Positions 1 to 9,882 are shown, counted from the stretch's first letter. The stretch is DNA of 64,000 bases from Calothrix membranacea FACHB-236 (GCF_014696315.1 NZ_JACJPX010000038.1:1-64000), one strand, 5' to 3'. Translations and numbers: made by a program. The notes: generated from the letters alone by a model not told the origin.

Positions 1-26
1 ATCCGTTCTTGTTTCTCTTGGCTCAT
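1..26 (-). CDS. Possible 5' end of a gene leaving the window
   Basis: On the minus strand an ATG at 26 opens a frame reading MSQEKQER up to the window edge. Only eight codons are visible and no clear ribosome binding site precedes it, so this is a guess that a leftward gene starts here. Nothing can be said about its product. Confidence 0.2.
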
Positions 27-78
27 AGTCTGCGATCGCACAAGGTTATTTCCTTCTACATTTTCTCAGAAATGGTAA

Positions 79-240
79 ATCTTCCAAAACTGGATGCTCC
101 CAAGACAAGCCGAGAAATTTTTAGCATCTACCTATGGTTGCAATCTCTTACAAATTGCAGAATTAATACAGCAGTCCAGAATTGAACAAATTGCTCAATG
201 GTGTACACCAAGTAGTTCACCAATCTCAGAAAATCTGTAA
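79..240 (+). pseudogene. Possible remnant of a protein-coding gene
   Basis: An open frame from 79 to a TAA at 238-240 reads like the C-terminal tail of a soluble helical protein (LLQIAELIQQSRIEQIAQW near its end). The frame is closed by TAA just upstream (76-78) and the only ATG (94) has no convincing ribosome binding site. It could be a 48-codon gene or a gene fragment; I do not recognise the family. Confidence 0.25.
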
Positions 241-254
241 TTAGATATCAAATC

Positions 255-374
255 AGTAGGTTGGCGAAATTAAATATAACTGGCTGAGGCTGTCATTGGT
301 CATTGGTCATTGGTAAGGATTTTAAACCTATTTACGTTTATTAACATAGTTGGATTTATTTTTACCGACTTACT
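255..374. repeat. MITE-like repeat, family A, copy 1
   Basis: About 120 bp bounded by imperfect inverted ends (AGTAGGTTGGCGAA at the left; the right end reads AGTAAGTCGGTAAA on the other strand). It contains three tandem TCATTGG heptamers at 293-313 and the core GGCTGTCATT...TGGTAAGG that recurs at 2842-2943 and 36387-36656. It lies between the upstream fragment and the tyrosine phenol-lyase gene and has no coding capacity. An AATTACGAATTA motif at about 405 belongs to another short repeat seen elsewhere in the window. Confidence 0.6.
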
Positions 375-479
375 TACTAAAGTGCTGACTCAGTCACCAC
401 AAATTACGAATTACTTTGACAATTTTGGCAATCCTGGTTGCACACACCAAAATGGTATGCAAATATTCAGCAGCCCTAG

Positions 480-1901
<1,422 letters not shown>

Positions 1902-1974
1902 AGGTATAAATCTCGCTGAACTAAAAAAACTAATATAGAGACATTCTCAAGCCGTGAGCAATTAAAAACTCTCC

Positions 1975-2406
1975 ATGCAATTCTTCAAAACTCTACTCCG
2001 TGTTCGACATTACGAAATGGATGCTCTCGGACACGTTAACAATGCTGTCTACCAAAATTATCTTGAACAAGCAGCTATTGAACACTCTGAACACCTTGGT
2101 TTAAGTTTAGATGTCTACAAAGAATCGGGTGGTGTATTTGTGATGCGACGGGTAGAAATAGACTATCTGCGCCCAGCCGTAGCAGGAGATACTTTAGAAG
2201 TAACCACTTGGTTGCGGGAAATACGGGGGACTCGCTGCTTCCGACTTTATGAAATTCGTAAACAAAACCAAGATGAGTTACTAGTAAAAGCCGAAGCCAT
2301 GTGGGTATGGGTAGACGCGAAAACCATGCGTCCGCGACCTATTCCAACTTTAATGTTAAATAAATTCTCAGAAACAATACACTCTAGCGTAACTACTAGT
2401 AGCTAA
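1975..2406 (+). CDS. Hot-dog fold acyl-CoA/acyl-ACP thioesterase
   Basis: A 143-residue single-domain 4HBT/YbgC-type thioesterase. The N-terminal signature RHYEMDALGHVNNAVYQNYL carries the expected catalytic aspartate (D16) and the following HVNN turn. Members hydrolyse thioesters of fatty acyl or aromatic acyl groups bound to CoA or ACP in the cytosol. The motif differs from the DTDGAGVVYF form that I recall for cyanobacterial dihydroxynaphthoyl-CoA thioesterases, so a role in phylloquinone synthesis is possible but not favoured. It follows tpl on the same strand with its own short leader; co-transcription is possible. Confidence 0.8.
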   Translation: MQFFKTLLRVRHYEMDALGHVNNAVYQNYLEQAAIEHSEHLGLSLDVYKESGGVFVMRRVEIDYLRPAVAGDTLEVTTWLREIRGTRCFRLYEIRKQNQDELLVKAEAMWVWVDAKTMRPRPIPTLMLNKFSETIHSSVTTSS

Positions 2407-2563
2407 GACAAAAATACGGATGAAAAGTTTCTGGAATTATCACGGTTTCAATTTTAACTCTCAATATGTAAATTTGATACAATATGACGCAATGATTCCG
2501 GAATATTGAGGCTATGATATGTAATCTCAAAAAGATACAAATTTAGTCACCGCATTCAAGATC

Positions 2564-2842
2564 ATGCTCATCAACTCACATTCTCAGGTCAATATTATGG
2601 AGCAACGTCAGCAAGAAGAAAGACAAACTGCAGCCCAAGAGTTTCAAGCAGCCTTGGATGAATTGGAGACTATATTACAGGCAAATCCTCATCCAGAGGA
2701 AACTACATCAGGATTCTCTAATGGTAGTCTCAGCGATGCTCAACTAAATGCTGAAGAAGAAGATTTAGCTTCTATTGATCTAGAAGCTTTTGAAGATGCG
2801 GTGGCTGATATTGAGAAATATTTGGCGGAACGCATCAAATAA
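2564..2842 (+). CDS. Small acidic conserved hypothetical protein
   Basis: Up to 92 residues, strongly acidic and glutamine/glutamate-rich with predicted helices and no membrane segment. An alternative start is ATG 2597 (MEQRQQEERQTAAQEFQ), which removes 11 residues of weakly coding character and is perhaps the true start. The stop codon is immediately followed by a family A repeat. I do not recognise a functional family. Confidence 0.55.
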   Translation: MLINSHSQVNIMEQRQQEERQTAAQEFQAALDELETILQANPHPEETTSGFSNGSLSDAQLNAEEEDLASIDLEAFEDAVADIEKYLAERIK

Positions 2843-2943
2843 GTAGGCTGGCGCAGTTAAATATTAAGTGGCGAAGGCTGTCATTTGTCTTTAGTCATTT
2901 GTCATTGGTAAGGGCTTAGAGCCTATATGCACCAACTTACTTA
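2842..2943. repeat. MITE-like repeat, family A, copy 2
   Basis: About 100 bp with the same ends and core as the copy at 255-374: it begins AAGTAGGCTGGCG, contains GGCTGTCATTTGTC and TGGTAAGG, and ends in CCAACTTACTTA. It fills the gap between the stop codon of the small acidic protein and the end of the convergent RNA methylase gene, so it may serve as a spacer or bidirectional 3' structure. Confidence 0.55.
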
Positions 2944-2952
2944 AATAAAATA

Positions 2953-3738
2953 TTACTGACGATAAATCATTTGCCGCTGGGCTTCGTATAACATCAATGC
3001 AGCTGCGATCGCCACATTCAAGGATTCTACACCTGGACTGAGGGGAATTTGTACTTGCTTGTCTGCCATTGCTGCTATCTCTGGTGATAAACCAGCACCT
3101 TCATTGCCCAATAAAATTAAACTGGGTCTACGCCAGTCTATTTCCCAGTAAGTTAACTTAGCACTGGGTAAAGTAGCGACGACTTGCATTCCCGCTTGCT
3201 GACTTTGCACAATTGTTGCTTTTAAATCTTCTGTCACTGCTGTTGCTAAACGAAACCATTGTCCAGCAGAGGCGCGTAAAACTTTGGGGTTATCTAAATC
3301 TACGCTATTGCCACTCAGCCATAATCCTGATGCACCTGCGGCTGCGGCTGTGCGAATAATCGTGCCTAAATTCCCGGGATCTTGCAAAGTTTCCACAGCC
3401 AGAACTATACCAGTCACAGGTAATTGTGTTTGGCGATCGCGCCGTTTGGCGGTCGCGACTACCCCATCTGGTTGGACTGTGGTAGCGATCGCATTTAACA
3501 CTTCTTCACTGACTATTTCAGCGCGATCGCAGCGACTACAAGCTTGCTCCCAAAGTTCGGGATGAGAAGCTTGCCATTCTGGAGTACAACAAACTGCCAC
3601 TAAAGGATAATTTACCGCACAAGCCTCTTCTAACAAGTGCGTCCCTTCTAATAAAAATAATTCTTGCTTATGTCGCTCCTTCGCAGCGTGCAGTTTGCGA
3701 ATTTGCTTGACTAGGGGATTTTGTAAACTGGTCAACAC
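2953..3738 (-). CDS. TrmH/SpoU family RNA 2'-O-methyltransferase
   Basis: SPOUT-class enzyme that transfers a methyl group from S-adenosylmethionine to a ribose 2'-OH of rRNA or tRNA. The 261 residues show an N-terminal substrate-binding domain (1-100) and a C-terminal knot domain with the three SpoU motifs: NLGTIIRTA (123-131), LILLGNEGAGLS (207-218) and IPLSPGVESLNVA (231-243). The N-terminus MLTSLQNPLVKQIRKL is typical of the RlmB/TsnR-like branch. The exact target nucleotide cannot be told from the sequence. It is transcribed leftward and converges on the small acidic protein gene. Confidence 0.88.
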   Translation of the reverse strand: MLTSLQNPLVKQIRKLHAAKERHKQELFLLEGTHLLEEACAVNYPLVAVCCTPEWQASHPELWEQACSRCDRAEIVSEEVLNAIATTVQPDGVVATAKRRDRQTQLPVTGIVLAVETLQDPGNLGTIIRTAAAAGASGLWLSGNSVDLDNPKVLRASAGQWFRLATAVTEDLKATIVQSQQAGMQVVATLPSAKLTYWEIDWRRPSLILLGNEGAGLSPEIAAMADKQVQIPLSPGVESLNVAIAAALMLYEAQRQMIYRQ

Positions 3739-3740
3739 GA

Positions 3741-3883
3741 TTTTAGATTTTAGATTTTAGATTTTAGATTAATCCCTTCGGGTTCGGCAGTTGCTTCTCC
3801 CCAGGGGAGACGCTACGCAAACAAGTCGGGGAACCCGCCCAACGCACTGCCTCACCAAAATCGGCAATCTAAAATCTAAAATT
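3741..3883. repeat. Composite repeat: TTTTAGA heptamers, palindromic element, inverted heptamers
   Basis: Four tandem TTTTAGA heptamers (3741-3768) are mirrored by AATCTAAAATCTAAAAT at 3867-3883, so the two arrays can pair. Between them lies a GC-rich element at 3823-3853 (AAGTCGGGGAACCCGCCC and onward) that also occurs at 36482-36512 and, inverted, at 36542-36572. The block sits between the methylase gene start and tRNA-Leu. Confidence 0.6.
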
Positions 3884-3887
3884 GATA

Positions 3888-3969
3888 TGCGGAACCCGGG
3901 ACTTGAACCCGGAAGCCTTGCGGCACTAGAACCTGAATCTAGCGCGTCTGCCAATTCCGCCAGTTCCGC
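3888..3969 (-). tRNA. tRNA-Leu (anticodon CAG)
   Basis: On the minus strand the sequence folds as a class II tRNA with a long variable arm. The acceptor arms GCGGAAC and GTTCCGC pair over 7 bp. The anticodon arm is CTAGA-TTCAGGT-TCTAG, giving anticodon CAG, and the T arm contains GGTTCAAGTCC. The 3' CCA is not encoded. Confidence 0.95.
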
Positions 3970-3994
3970 TGGCATTTAACATGACGATTTATGA

Positions 3995-4022
3995 TTATTA
4001 CGCATTTACCTAAATTTGTCAA
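3995..4022 (-). promoter_or_regulatory. Probable promoter of tRNA-Leu(CAG)
   Basis: On the minus strand a TTGACA box (4017-4022) is followed after 16 bp by TAATAA (3995-4000), about 25 bp before the tRNA 5' end. This matches a sigma-70 type promoter. The remaining bases up to murA at 4274 hold no gene that I can see. Confidence 0.5.
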
Positions 4023-4261
4023 TTCCTGTGTTTGGTTTTTCAGGAGTATCGGATGGTACCCAGCCAAGAATTTCTATTTTTTCTAGTAACCAAAAATTTT
4101 AAATTCTTATAAACTATGCCCTTACTAGTTTTCAGCCATTAGACCCAACCCAAAACCACCATTTATTGATGCAAGAAATAGGCACAGAATGTAGACAAAT
4201 CAAATCTTTACTGTAGAATCAGAACCAACTTCAAACCTTATAAAATTGACATATTTATCTT

Positions 4262-4276
4262 GGAGGTAGGCTTATT
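4262..4276 (+). promoter_or_regulatory. Shine-Dalgarno site that points to an ATT start for murA
   Basis: GGAGG at 4262-4266, a 7-base spacer, then ATT at 4274-4276. This is the only strong ribosome binding site upstream of murA, and it is 67 bases from the first conventional start codon (TTG 4334), too far to serve it. Confidence 0.55.
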
Positions 4277-5650
4277 AATCCTTCTAGCAGCTTACCAGAT
4301 GCCAAATCCACTCTGGAAGCAGACTCCTCAGTCTTGCAAATTTGGGGCGGGCATCCTTTGCGGGGTCATGTAAAAATTAGCGGGGCGAAAAATTCAGCAC
4401 TGGTAATCATGGCTGGAACCTTGCTATGTTCAGGAGATTGCCGTATCCATAATGTCCCTTTATTAGCGGATGTGGAACGGATGGGTGAGGTGTTATCTGC
4501 TTTGGGCATTCGCCTCACACGCAACGGCGACATTTTAGATATCAATGCCAGTGAAATTACCACTTCCAAGGCTCCCTACGAATTAGTCACCCAACTACGG
4601 GCAAGTTTTTTTGCCATTGGGCCAATTTTGGCAAGGCTGGGAGTAGCTCAGATGCCATTACCAGGAGGTTGTGCAATTGGAGCTAGACCAGTTGATTTGC
4701 ATGTCCGAGGACTGCAAGCGATGGGAGCTGAAGTCCAGATTGAACATGGTATTTGTAATGCTTATGTTCCTGGGAGTAATGGCAGATTAAAAGGAGCCAA
4801 AATTTATCTGGATACCCCCAGTGTTGGCGCAACGGAAACCTTGATGATGGCTGCTACTCTTGCAGATGGTGAAACCATCATCGAAAACGCCGCACGGGAA
4901 CCAGAAGTAGTGGATCTGGCAAATTTCTGTAACGCGATGGGAGCCAAAATTCAAGGTGCTGGCTCCAGTACAATTACCATCGTTGGGGTGTCCAAGTTAC
5001 ATTCGGCGGAATACAGCATTATTCCCGATCGCATTGAAGCTGGAACATTTTTAGTTGCAGGCGCGATTACTCGCTCAGAACTGGTTCTTTCACGAGTCTG
5101 TGCCGAGCATTTAACCCCAGTCATTGCCAAGTTACGCGATATTGGCGTAACTATCATTGAAGAAGCGCCTGATTGCTTACGGATTCTCCCAGCAACCACC
5201 CTCAAAGCCACCGATATTGAAACTCTACCTCATCCAGGCTTTCCCACAGATATGCAAGCGCCGTTTATGGCTTTGCTGACTTTGGCAGAAGGTGACAGCC
5301 TGATTAACGAATCTGTGTTTGAAAATCGCTTACGTCATGCTTCCGAATTAAATCGTTTAGGGGCTGATATTCGTGTCAAAGGTAATACTGCCTTCGTTCG
5401 AGGGGTGCCAGTGTTATCAGGCGCACCAGTATTAGGCACAGACTTGCGGGCATCAGCAGCGCTAGTCTTAGCAGGGTTGGCAGCAGAGGGCACAACTACA
5501 ATTCAGGGTTTACACCACCTTGATCGCGGCTACGATCAACTCGATCTCAAGTTGCAACAGCTGGGTGCGAAAATTATGCGTATAGGCGAACCATCCACAG
5601 ATGGCTCAGCTTCTAGCACTAATAATTCCCCCGCCTCGATTCAGTCCTAA
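4274..5650 (+). CDS. murA: UDP-N-acetylglucosamine 1-carboxyvinyltransferase
   Basis: First committed step of peptidoglycan synthesis: transfers enolpyruvate from PEP to UDP-GlcNAc in the cytosol. The catalytic cysteine lies in [11 protein letters not shown] and the conserved lysine in SGAKNSAL, both at family positions. The usual start would be TTG 4334, but the frame stays open and protein-like 20 codons further ([19 protein letters not shown]), and a GGAGG at 4262-4266 sits 7 bp before an ATT codon at 4274. No ATG, GTG or TTG suits that binding site. I therefore place the start at ATT 4274 (458 residues), a rare initiation codon. My recollection of similar N-termini in Nostoc MurA supports this but was not checked. 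Function is secure; the start is inferred. Confidence 0.93.
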   Translation: MNPSSSLPDAKSTLEADSSVLQIWGGHPLRGHVKISGAKNSALVIMAGTLLCSGDCRIHNVPLLADVERMGEVLSALGIRLTRNGDILDINASEITTSKAPYELVTQLRASFFAIGPILARLGVAQMPLPGGCAIGARPVDLHVRGLQAMGAEVQIEHGICNAYVPGSNGRLKGAKIYLDTPSVGATETLMMAATLADGETIIENAAREPEVVDLANFCNAMGAKIQGAGSSTITIVGVSKLHSAEYSIIPDRIEAGTFLVAGAITRSELVLSRVCAEHLTPVIAKLRDIGVTIIEEAPDCLRILPATTLKATDIETLPHPGFPTDMQAPFMALLTLAEGDSLINESVFENRLRHASELNRLGADIRVKGNTAFVRGVPVLSGAPVLGTDLRASAALVLAGLAAEGTTTIQGLHHLDRGYDQLDLKLQQLGAKIMRIGEPSTDGSASSTNNSPASIQS

Positions 5651-5805
5651 TCAGTAGGTGGTAATTCCCACCCTGTTAAATCGTTATACTGGGGACTAGG
5701 GGCTAGGAAAAAGCAGAGGGAGCAGAGGAGCAGAGGGAGAAATTTTTACTCCAATGCCTGATGCGCCATGCCCGATGCCCCATTCCCTTTTATGCTTCTC
5801 ACACC

Positions 5806-6669
5806 ATGTCATTAAAAACACCGCTGATTGGTTTAAAAGCTGATTCATTTCGTCATCCCTTAGACTTGGAAGCTACAAAAACTCTCAAACAGATCCCAGG
5901 TTTAGATATGATGGTGCGGAATCTGCTAGGGCCAATGGCAGAGCAGGTTTTTTATGTAGAAAATATTGCCTCTAGCGTTCTGGTAGGTGAAAAACAACTA
6001 CCAGATTTATACAAATTGCTGTTAGAAGCTTGCAAAATCTTAGATATAGAACCTCCCCAGTTATATATTAGGCAACATCCAGCCCCTAATGCCTATACCT
6101 TTGCAATGCGAGGTCAGCAACCTTTCATTGTCGTGCATACCTCTTTAATCGATATCCTCACACCAGAAGAAATCCAAGCTGTAATTGCCCATGAATTAGG
6201 ACATCTTAAATGCGATCATAGTGTTTATCTAACCCCTGTAAATTTACTTATCTTAGCAGCCGCAATATTACCTAACGTCGGCTCTTTCATTGCCCAAGCA
6301 ATACAAACACAACTGTTAGAATGGGTACGCTGTGCTGAGTTTACTTGCGATCGCGCCGCATTGTTAGCCACCCAAGATCCCAAAGTTGTGATGTCAGTAT
6401 TGATGAAGTTGGCTGGTGGTTCGCCAACTTTAGCACCGCAACTCAACCTCGATGCCTTTGTTGACCAAGCCCGTGCCTACGATGATATTAGCAAGAACGA
6501 ACTCGGCGAAATGGTTAAAGCCGCCCGCACAGCACAATTAACTCACCCAGTACCAGTACTGCGAGCCAGAGAAATTGACAGATGGGCAAGTAGCAAAGAA
6601 TATCAAAACTTATTGCATAACCATAAACCAACCGAACTTACACCCAAAGGCGGATGGCGAAATTGGTAA
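5806..6669 (+). CDS. M48 family zinc metallopeptidase
   Basis: A 287-residue protein with the zinc motif HELGHLKCDH (about H129-E130-H133) and a downstream EFTCDRAALLA segment supplying the third ligand. A hydrophobic stretch (LLILAAAILPNVGSFIAQAI) follows the motif, suggesting membrane association like HtpX relatives, though it is shorter. The ATG at 5806 (MSLKTPLIGLKADSF) is chosen over 5761 because the earlier 15 codons fall in the low-complexity intergenic repeat (ATGCCCGATGCCCCAT type). It is downstream of murA on the same strand but separated by repeat DNA. Substrate unknown; probably protein quality control. Confidence 0.82.
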   Translation: MSLKTPLIGLKADSFRHPLDLEATKTLKQIPGLDMMVRNLLGPMAEQVFYVENIASSVLVGEKQLPDLYKLLLEACKILDIEPPQLYIRQHPAPNAYTFAMRGQQPFIVVHTSLIDILTPEEIQAVIAHELGHLKCDHSVYLTPVNLLILAAAILPNVGSFIAQAIQTQLLEWVRCAEFTCDRAALLATQDPKVVMSVLMKLAGGSPTLAPQLNLDAFVDQARAYDDISKNELGEMVKAARTAQLTHPVPVLRAREIDRWASSKEYQNLLHNHKPTELTPKGGWRNW

Positions 6670-6807
6670 GAGTGGTCAAAACAAGAAAAGCGAGCATTTT
6701 AAATCTCGTCTTCTTCTTTGCGCCTCTGCGCCTACCCCGCGGGAACGACTAAGGTCGAAAGCGTGAGATATTAAAATACCGAACGCCTAGCCAAAACTGA
6801 CAATCAC

Positions 6808-7902
6808 TTGCAACCGATAAACCTTTTTGAATACGAACAGCTAGCAAAACAGCAGCTATCGCAGATGGCGCTTGATTATTACAGTAGCGGTGCTGGAGAT
6901 GAAATTACATTACGAGATAACCGCGCTGCATTCGAGCGTTTAAAGTTGCGTCCGCGCATGTTAGTAGATGTGAGCGATCGCAATTTATCTACCTCCATCC
7001 TAGGGCAACCTCTCGCCCTACCCCTACTCATTGCACCAATGGCATTTCAATGTCTAGCTCATCCAGACGGAGAAATCGCTACCGCCACAGCTGCAGCTGC
7101 AGCAGGTGTGGGTATGGTTCTCAGTACTTTGGCGACTAAAACTATTGAAGAAGTTGCAGAAATACGGCAACATTTCCCTGATGCCTTGCAATGGTTCCAA
7201 CTTTACATCCATAAAGATAGAGGCTTAACTCGCGCTTTAGTCGAAAGAGCTTATAACGCAGGTTACAAAGCACTTTGTTTAACTGTAGATGCTCCCATGT
7301 TGGGAAGACGCGAACAAGATCAGCGTAACGAATTTTCCTTACCCCCTGGTTTACACGCCGCCAATCTTGCAACCATCTCAGGCTTGGATATTCCCCATAC
7401 ACAAGGTGAATCCGGCTTATTTACCTATTTTGCTCAACAACTCAACCCGGCACTAACTTGGGATGACATAGCATGGTTGCAATCAATTTGCCCTCTACCT
7501 TTGGTAATAAAAGGTATATTACGGGGAGATGATGCCATACGTGCAGTCGAGTGCGGAGTCCAAGCAATAGTTGTCTCCAATCATGGTGGCAGACAATTGG
7601 ATGGTGCGATCGCATCTTTAGATGCTTTAGCTGAGATTGTGGTCGCCGTAGATGGTAAAGTCGAAATCTTGATGGATGGTGGTATCCGTCGTGGTACAGA
7701 TATTCTCAAAGCCTTAGCATTAGGCGCAAAAGCTGTACTTATCGGACGACCGATTTTATGGGGACTAGCAGTAGCCGGAAAAGCTGGTGCATCCCATATC
7801 ATTTCGCTGCTACAGGATGAGTTAAGTTTAGCTATGGCACTGAGTGGCTGTGCCAAACTAGAGGATATCGATTCTACTTTAGTAAATTCATACCAAAAAT
7901 AA
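6808..7902 (+). CDS. lox: FMN-dependent alpha-hydroxy-acid oxidase (L-lactate/glycolate oxidase type)
   Basis: TIM-barrel flavoenzyme that oxidises a 2-hydroxy acid with O2, giving the keto acid and hydrogen peroxide. The active-site set is visible: tyrosines in LDYYSSG and QWFQLYIH, aspartate in LTVDAP, lysine in PLVIKGI, and the histidine and arginine in SNHGGRQLDG. The homologue in Nostoc PCC 7120 is known as a lactate oxidase proposed to consume O2 for nitrogenase protection; that role here is inference. No ATG is usable: the frame closes at TAG 6787, leaving TTG 6808 (taken here, 364 aa) or CTG 6796, which would give four more residues and better match the length of relatives as I recall them. 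Neither has a clear ribosome binding site. Confidence 0.88.
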   Translation: MQPINLFEYEQLAKQQLSQMALDYYSSGAGDEITLRDNRAAFERLKLRPRMLVDVSDRNLSTSILGQPLALPLLIAPMAFQCLAHPDGEIATATAAAAAGVGMVLSTLATKTIEEVAEIRQHFPDALQWFQLYIHKDRGLTRALVERAYNAGYKALCLTVDAPMLGRREQDQRNEFSLPPGLHAANLATISGLDIPHTQGESGLFTYFAQQLNPALTWDDIAWLQSICPLPLVIKGILRGDDAIRAVECGVQAIVVSNHGGRQLDGAIASLDALAEIVVAVDGKVEILMDGGIRRGTDILKALALGAKAVLIGRPILWGLAVAGKAGASHIISLLQDELSLAMALSGCAKLEDIDSTLVNSYQK

Positions 7903-7912
7903 TTTTCCATCC

Positions 7913-7942
7913 TTGTTGAAAAACTCTCAAATAGTGTATATT
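7913..7942 (+). promoter_or_regulatory. Probable promoter of tRNA-Leu(CAA)
   Basis: TTGTTG (7913-7918) and TATATT (7937-7942) are separated by 18 bp and end 17 bp before the tRNA 5' end, as expected for a sigma-70 type promoter. Confidence 0.45.
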
Positions 7943-7959
7943 AGTAAAGTTGCATCTAA

Positions 7960-8043
7960 GGGCGGGTGGCGAAACTGGTAGACGCACCACACTCAAAATG
8001 TGGCGACCTTGCGGTCATAGGAGTTCGATTCTCCTCCTGCCCA
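7960..8043 (+). tRNA. tRNA-Leu (anticodon CAA)
   Basis: Class II tRNA. Acceptor GGGCGGG pairs with CCTGCCC, the anticodon arm is CCACA-CTCAAAA-TGTGG (anticodon CAA), the variable arm is long, and the T arm holds AGTTCGATTCT. The 3' CCA is not encoded. Confidence 0.95.
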
Positions 8044-8708
8044 CTGTAAAAATAATCGAGTTATCAGCAGTTTTCCTGATTGGCTTTCTCTAGCAAAAGT
8101 TATCAAATTATCTTGTTTTGCTTTTAGCTTTAGGGTAATGCGTTATGTGTTGCCAACGTTAGCGTTAGGAAACTACAAAAAATAAATTATTCCAATTTCT
8201 GAACTTAACACGAAATTTTACTTCCCCTGCTCCCCTGTTTACATAGGTGATGCGATATTTTTTTAGCTATAAGTCCCTTAATAGGCTTGATGCTGGCAAT
8301 GCCAATTATTTGTTTGGCATGAGGAAACTATACAAGAGACAACTGCGTCTAGGTTTTGAAATGATACTATCTGCATTCCATACATCATGGTATTCAATAT
8401 CTAAGTTACGAAACCGTAAATATCAAAATAAAGAGTAAGGAGTTTTCCACAATAAGTAGCTAATTTTACAGTTTAGTTAAGCTATTTAACTTAGAATGCA
8501 AGTATTGTAGGATATATAATCTCAGGATTAATACGGTAATTTATTCATGGCTAACTAATTATTAAGATTTAATGCTAATATAGTTATTAAGCACTAGTAA
8601 AATGTAGTAATTCTTACTTAATCACAATTTAAGTGATTAACTTTGTGCCTACATTAAGTTACACTCACCAGTATTTACGATTTTCCAGTTCCAAAGAGAC
8701 TAAAGAAT
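8044..8708. other. AT-rich intergenic region, no supported gene
   Basis: A 665-base stretch with no convincing gene. It contains a GCGTTATG...GTTAGCGTTAGG palindromic fragment near 8140-8170 and an 8-bp inverted repeat TTAATCAC/GTGATTAA (8618-8625 and 8633-8640, 7-base spacer) that could be an operator for the ORF at 8709. No promoter could be assigned. Confidence 0.4.
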
Positions 8709-8933
8709 ATGAGATTAAAAAGATGGGAATCTCCTCGCCGAGAAGGAAGGAATGATAAAGGTAAAGGTGGTTCAGCAAGACAACGACAACTTAAAAAGCA
8801 AAGGCAGATGTTGCGAAAAAGGCTGAAAGAAAATCAAAAATCTGACAATATTGACAATATAAATAACAGCGGTAAGGGAGAAGAAAAATTTATCTTCTCC
8901 TTTTTTATTGAGTTGCAACTACAAAAAATATAA
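8709..8933 (+). CDS. Small basic hypothetical protein overlapping a terminator
   Basis: A 74-codon frame starting MRLKRWESPRREGRNDKGKG, very rich in lysine, arginine and glutamine up to about residue 55. After that the frame runs through a strong rho-independent terminator (8877-8906) and ends 27 bases past its T-run. An mRNA ending at the terminator would lack the stop codon, so either the ORF is not real, read-through occurs, or the locus is a small RNA. The basic N-terminal half looks nucleic-acid binding. I do not recognise a family. Confidence 0.35.
   Translation: MRLKRWESPRREGRNDKGKGGSARQRQLKKQRQMLRKRLKENQKSDNIDNINNSGKGEEKFIFSFFIELQLQKI
8877..8906 (+). terminator. Rho-independent terminator inside a small ORF
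   Basis: Perfect 8-bp stem GGAGAAGA (8877-8884) / TCTTCTCC (8893-8900) with an 8-base loop, followed directly by TTTTTT (8901-8906). A textbook intrinsic terminator for rightward transcription. Confidence 0.8.
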
Positions 8934-9868
8934 ATTTAAAAAATAATTGCCTAAAATATAAACAAAAATTATTAACTTATTAAATTAAAAATTGAATTTT
9001 AAATCAAATTTAAATAGTGAAATCAACATTAAGGTAGATGATGCTTCTAATTGCATCATAAATGTCATAAATATCAGGTTAAAAAGCGTTTACAATCCGC
9101 TTAGTCTATGTTAGCAATGTACGGAAAGCTATCTGCAACACCCAAAGGAACTATTACTGGGTTAGGTAGTCGTTAGCTAATTAGGAAAGCGAATTTACCT
9201 TTGTGTGGAAATTAATACTTTATAATTTGAAACGTAATACATGCACACAAATAATTATTCAGTGTACACAAGTTTTGATTTTTGGCTTTAGTTTGATACC
9301 AAATTCAGCTAATTTCTGACTATCAAAGCACCCACAAGCAGCTATAGATTATGAGGCAATCTCTAGATAATCATGCAAATTGAATACCAATCACAAAAAT
9401 ATACTGTAGCAAAATGTATATTAATTCACTACCACTTTAGTAACTGTTAATCTCTCTTTTGAGAAATACATTGAGATTTTACATCTCTACATTCTCTACA
9501 GTGGAAGCTGAACAGTATCATTTCTCAGATGTTCTACGTGATGCTGCTGTTTAGCAGTGAAATATTATTCAGTTCATGATATTTACATAAAATGTAATAC
9601 TTGTGTAAAGAATTTACAAAGCAATTATAAAGTAACCATAAAGTTTATAGTAAATTTTGGGAAAAGCCTCAGATCAGCTTGTAAACTAAGATACGAGGAA
9701 CGCATGTTTTAAAAATACCAGGGTAACCAGAAACTTACGGATAAAGCTATTGCATCTCCATGTGTATGAGTCAGACCATGCCAAGAACTGAGAAGAAAGT
9801 CAGCAATAGGATCACCTGATTGTTCCACAGTTGGCAATGTACTAATTGATGTTTAGGATTTTTGACAC
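8934..9868. other. Long AT-rich leader region before the polysaccharide cluster
   Basis: About 930 bases without a supported gene upstream of the first polysaccharide gene. A 19-codon frame (ATG 9760 to TGA 9819) is too short and lacks a ribosome binding site. The length suggests that the cluster promoter and any regulatory sites lie here, but I could not identify a specific box. Confidence 0.35.
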
Positions 9869-9882
9869 AGGAGGAATTTATG
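9869..9882 (+). promoter_or_regulatory. Ribosome binding site fixing the wecG-like start
   Basis: AGGAGG at 9869-9874 with a 5-base spacer to ATG 9880. One of the few strong Shine-Dalgarno sites in the cluster. Confidence 0.7.

Noticed and set aside
3769-3975. Open frames on both strands over the tRNA-Leu region
   Set aside because: They are read through the tRNA and the repeat block and carry no protein signal.
8247-8438. 63-codon open frame on the + strand
   Set aside because: No ribosome binding site, AT-driven composition and no recognisable protein pattern; treated as non-coding.
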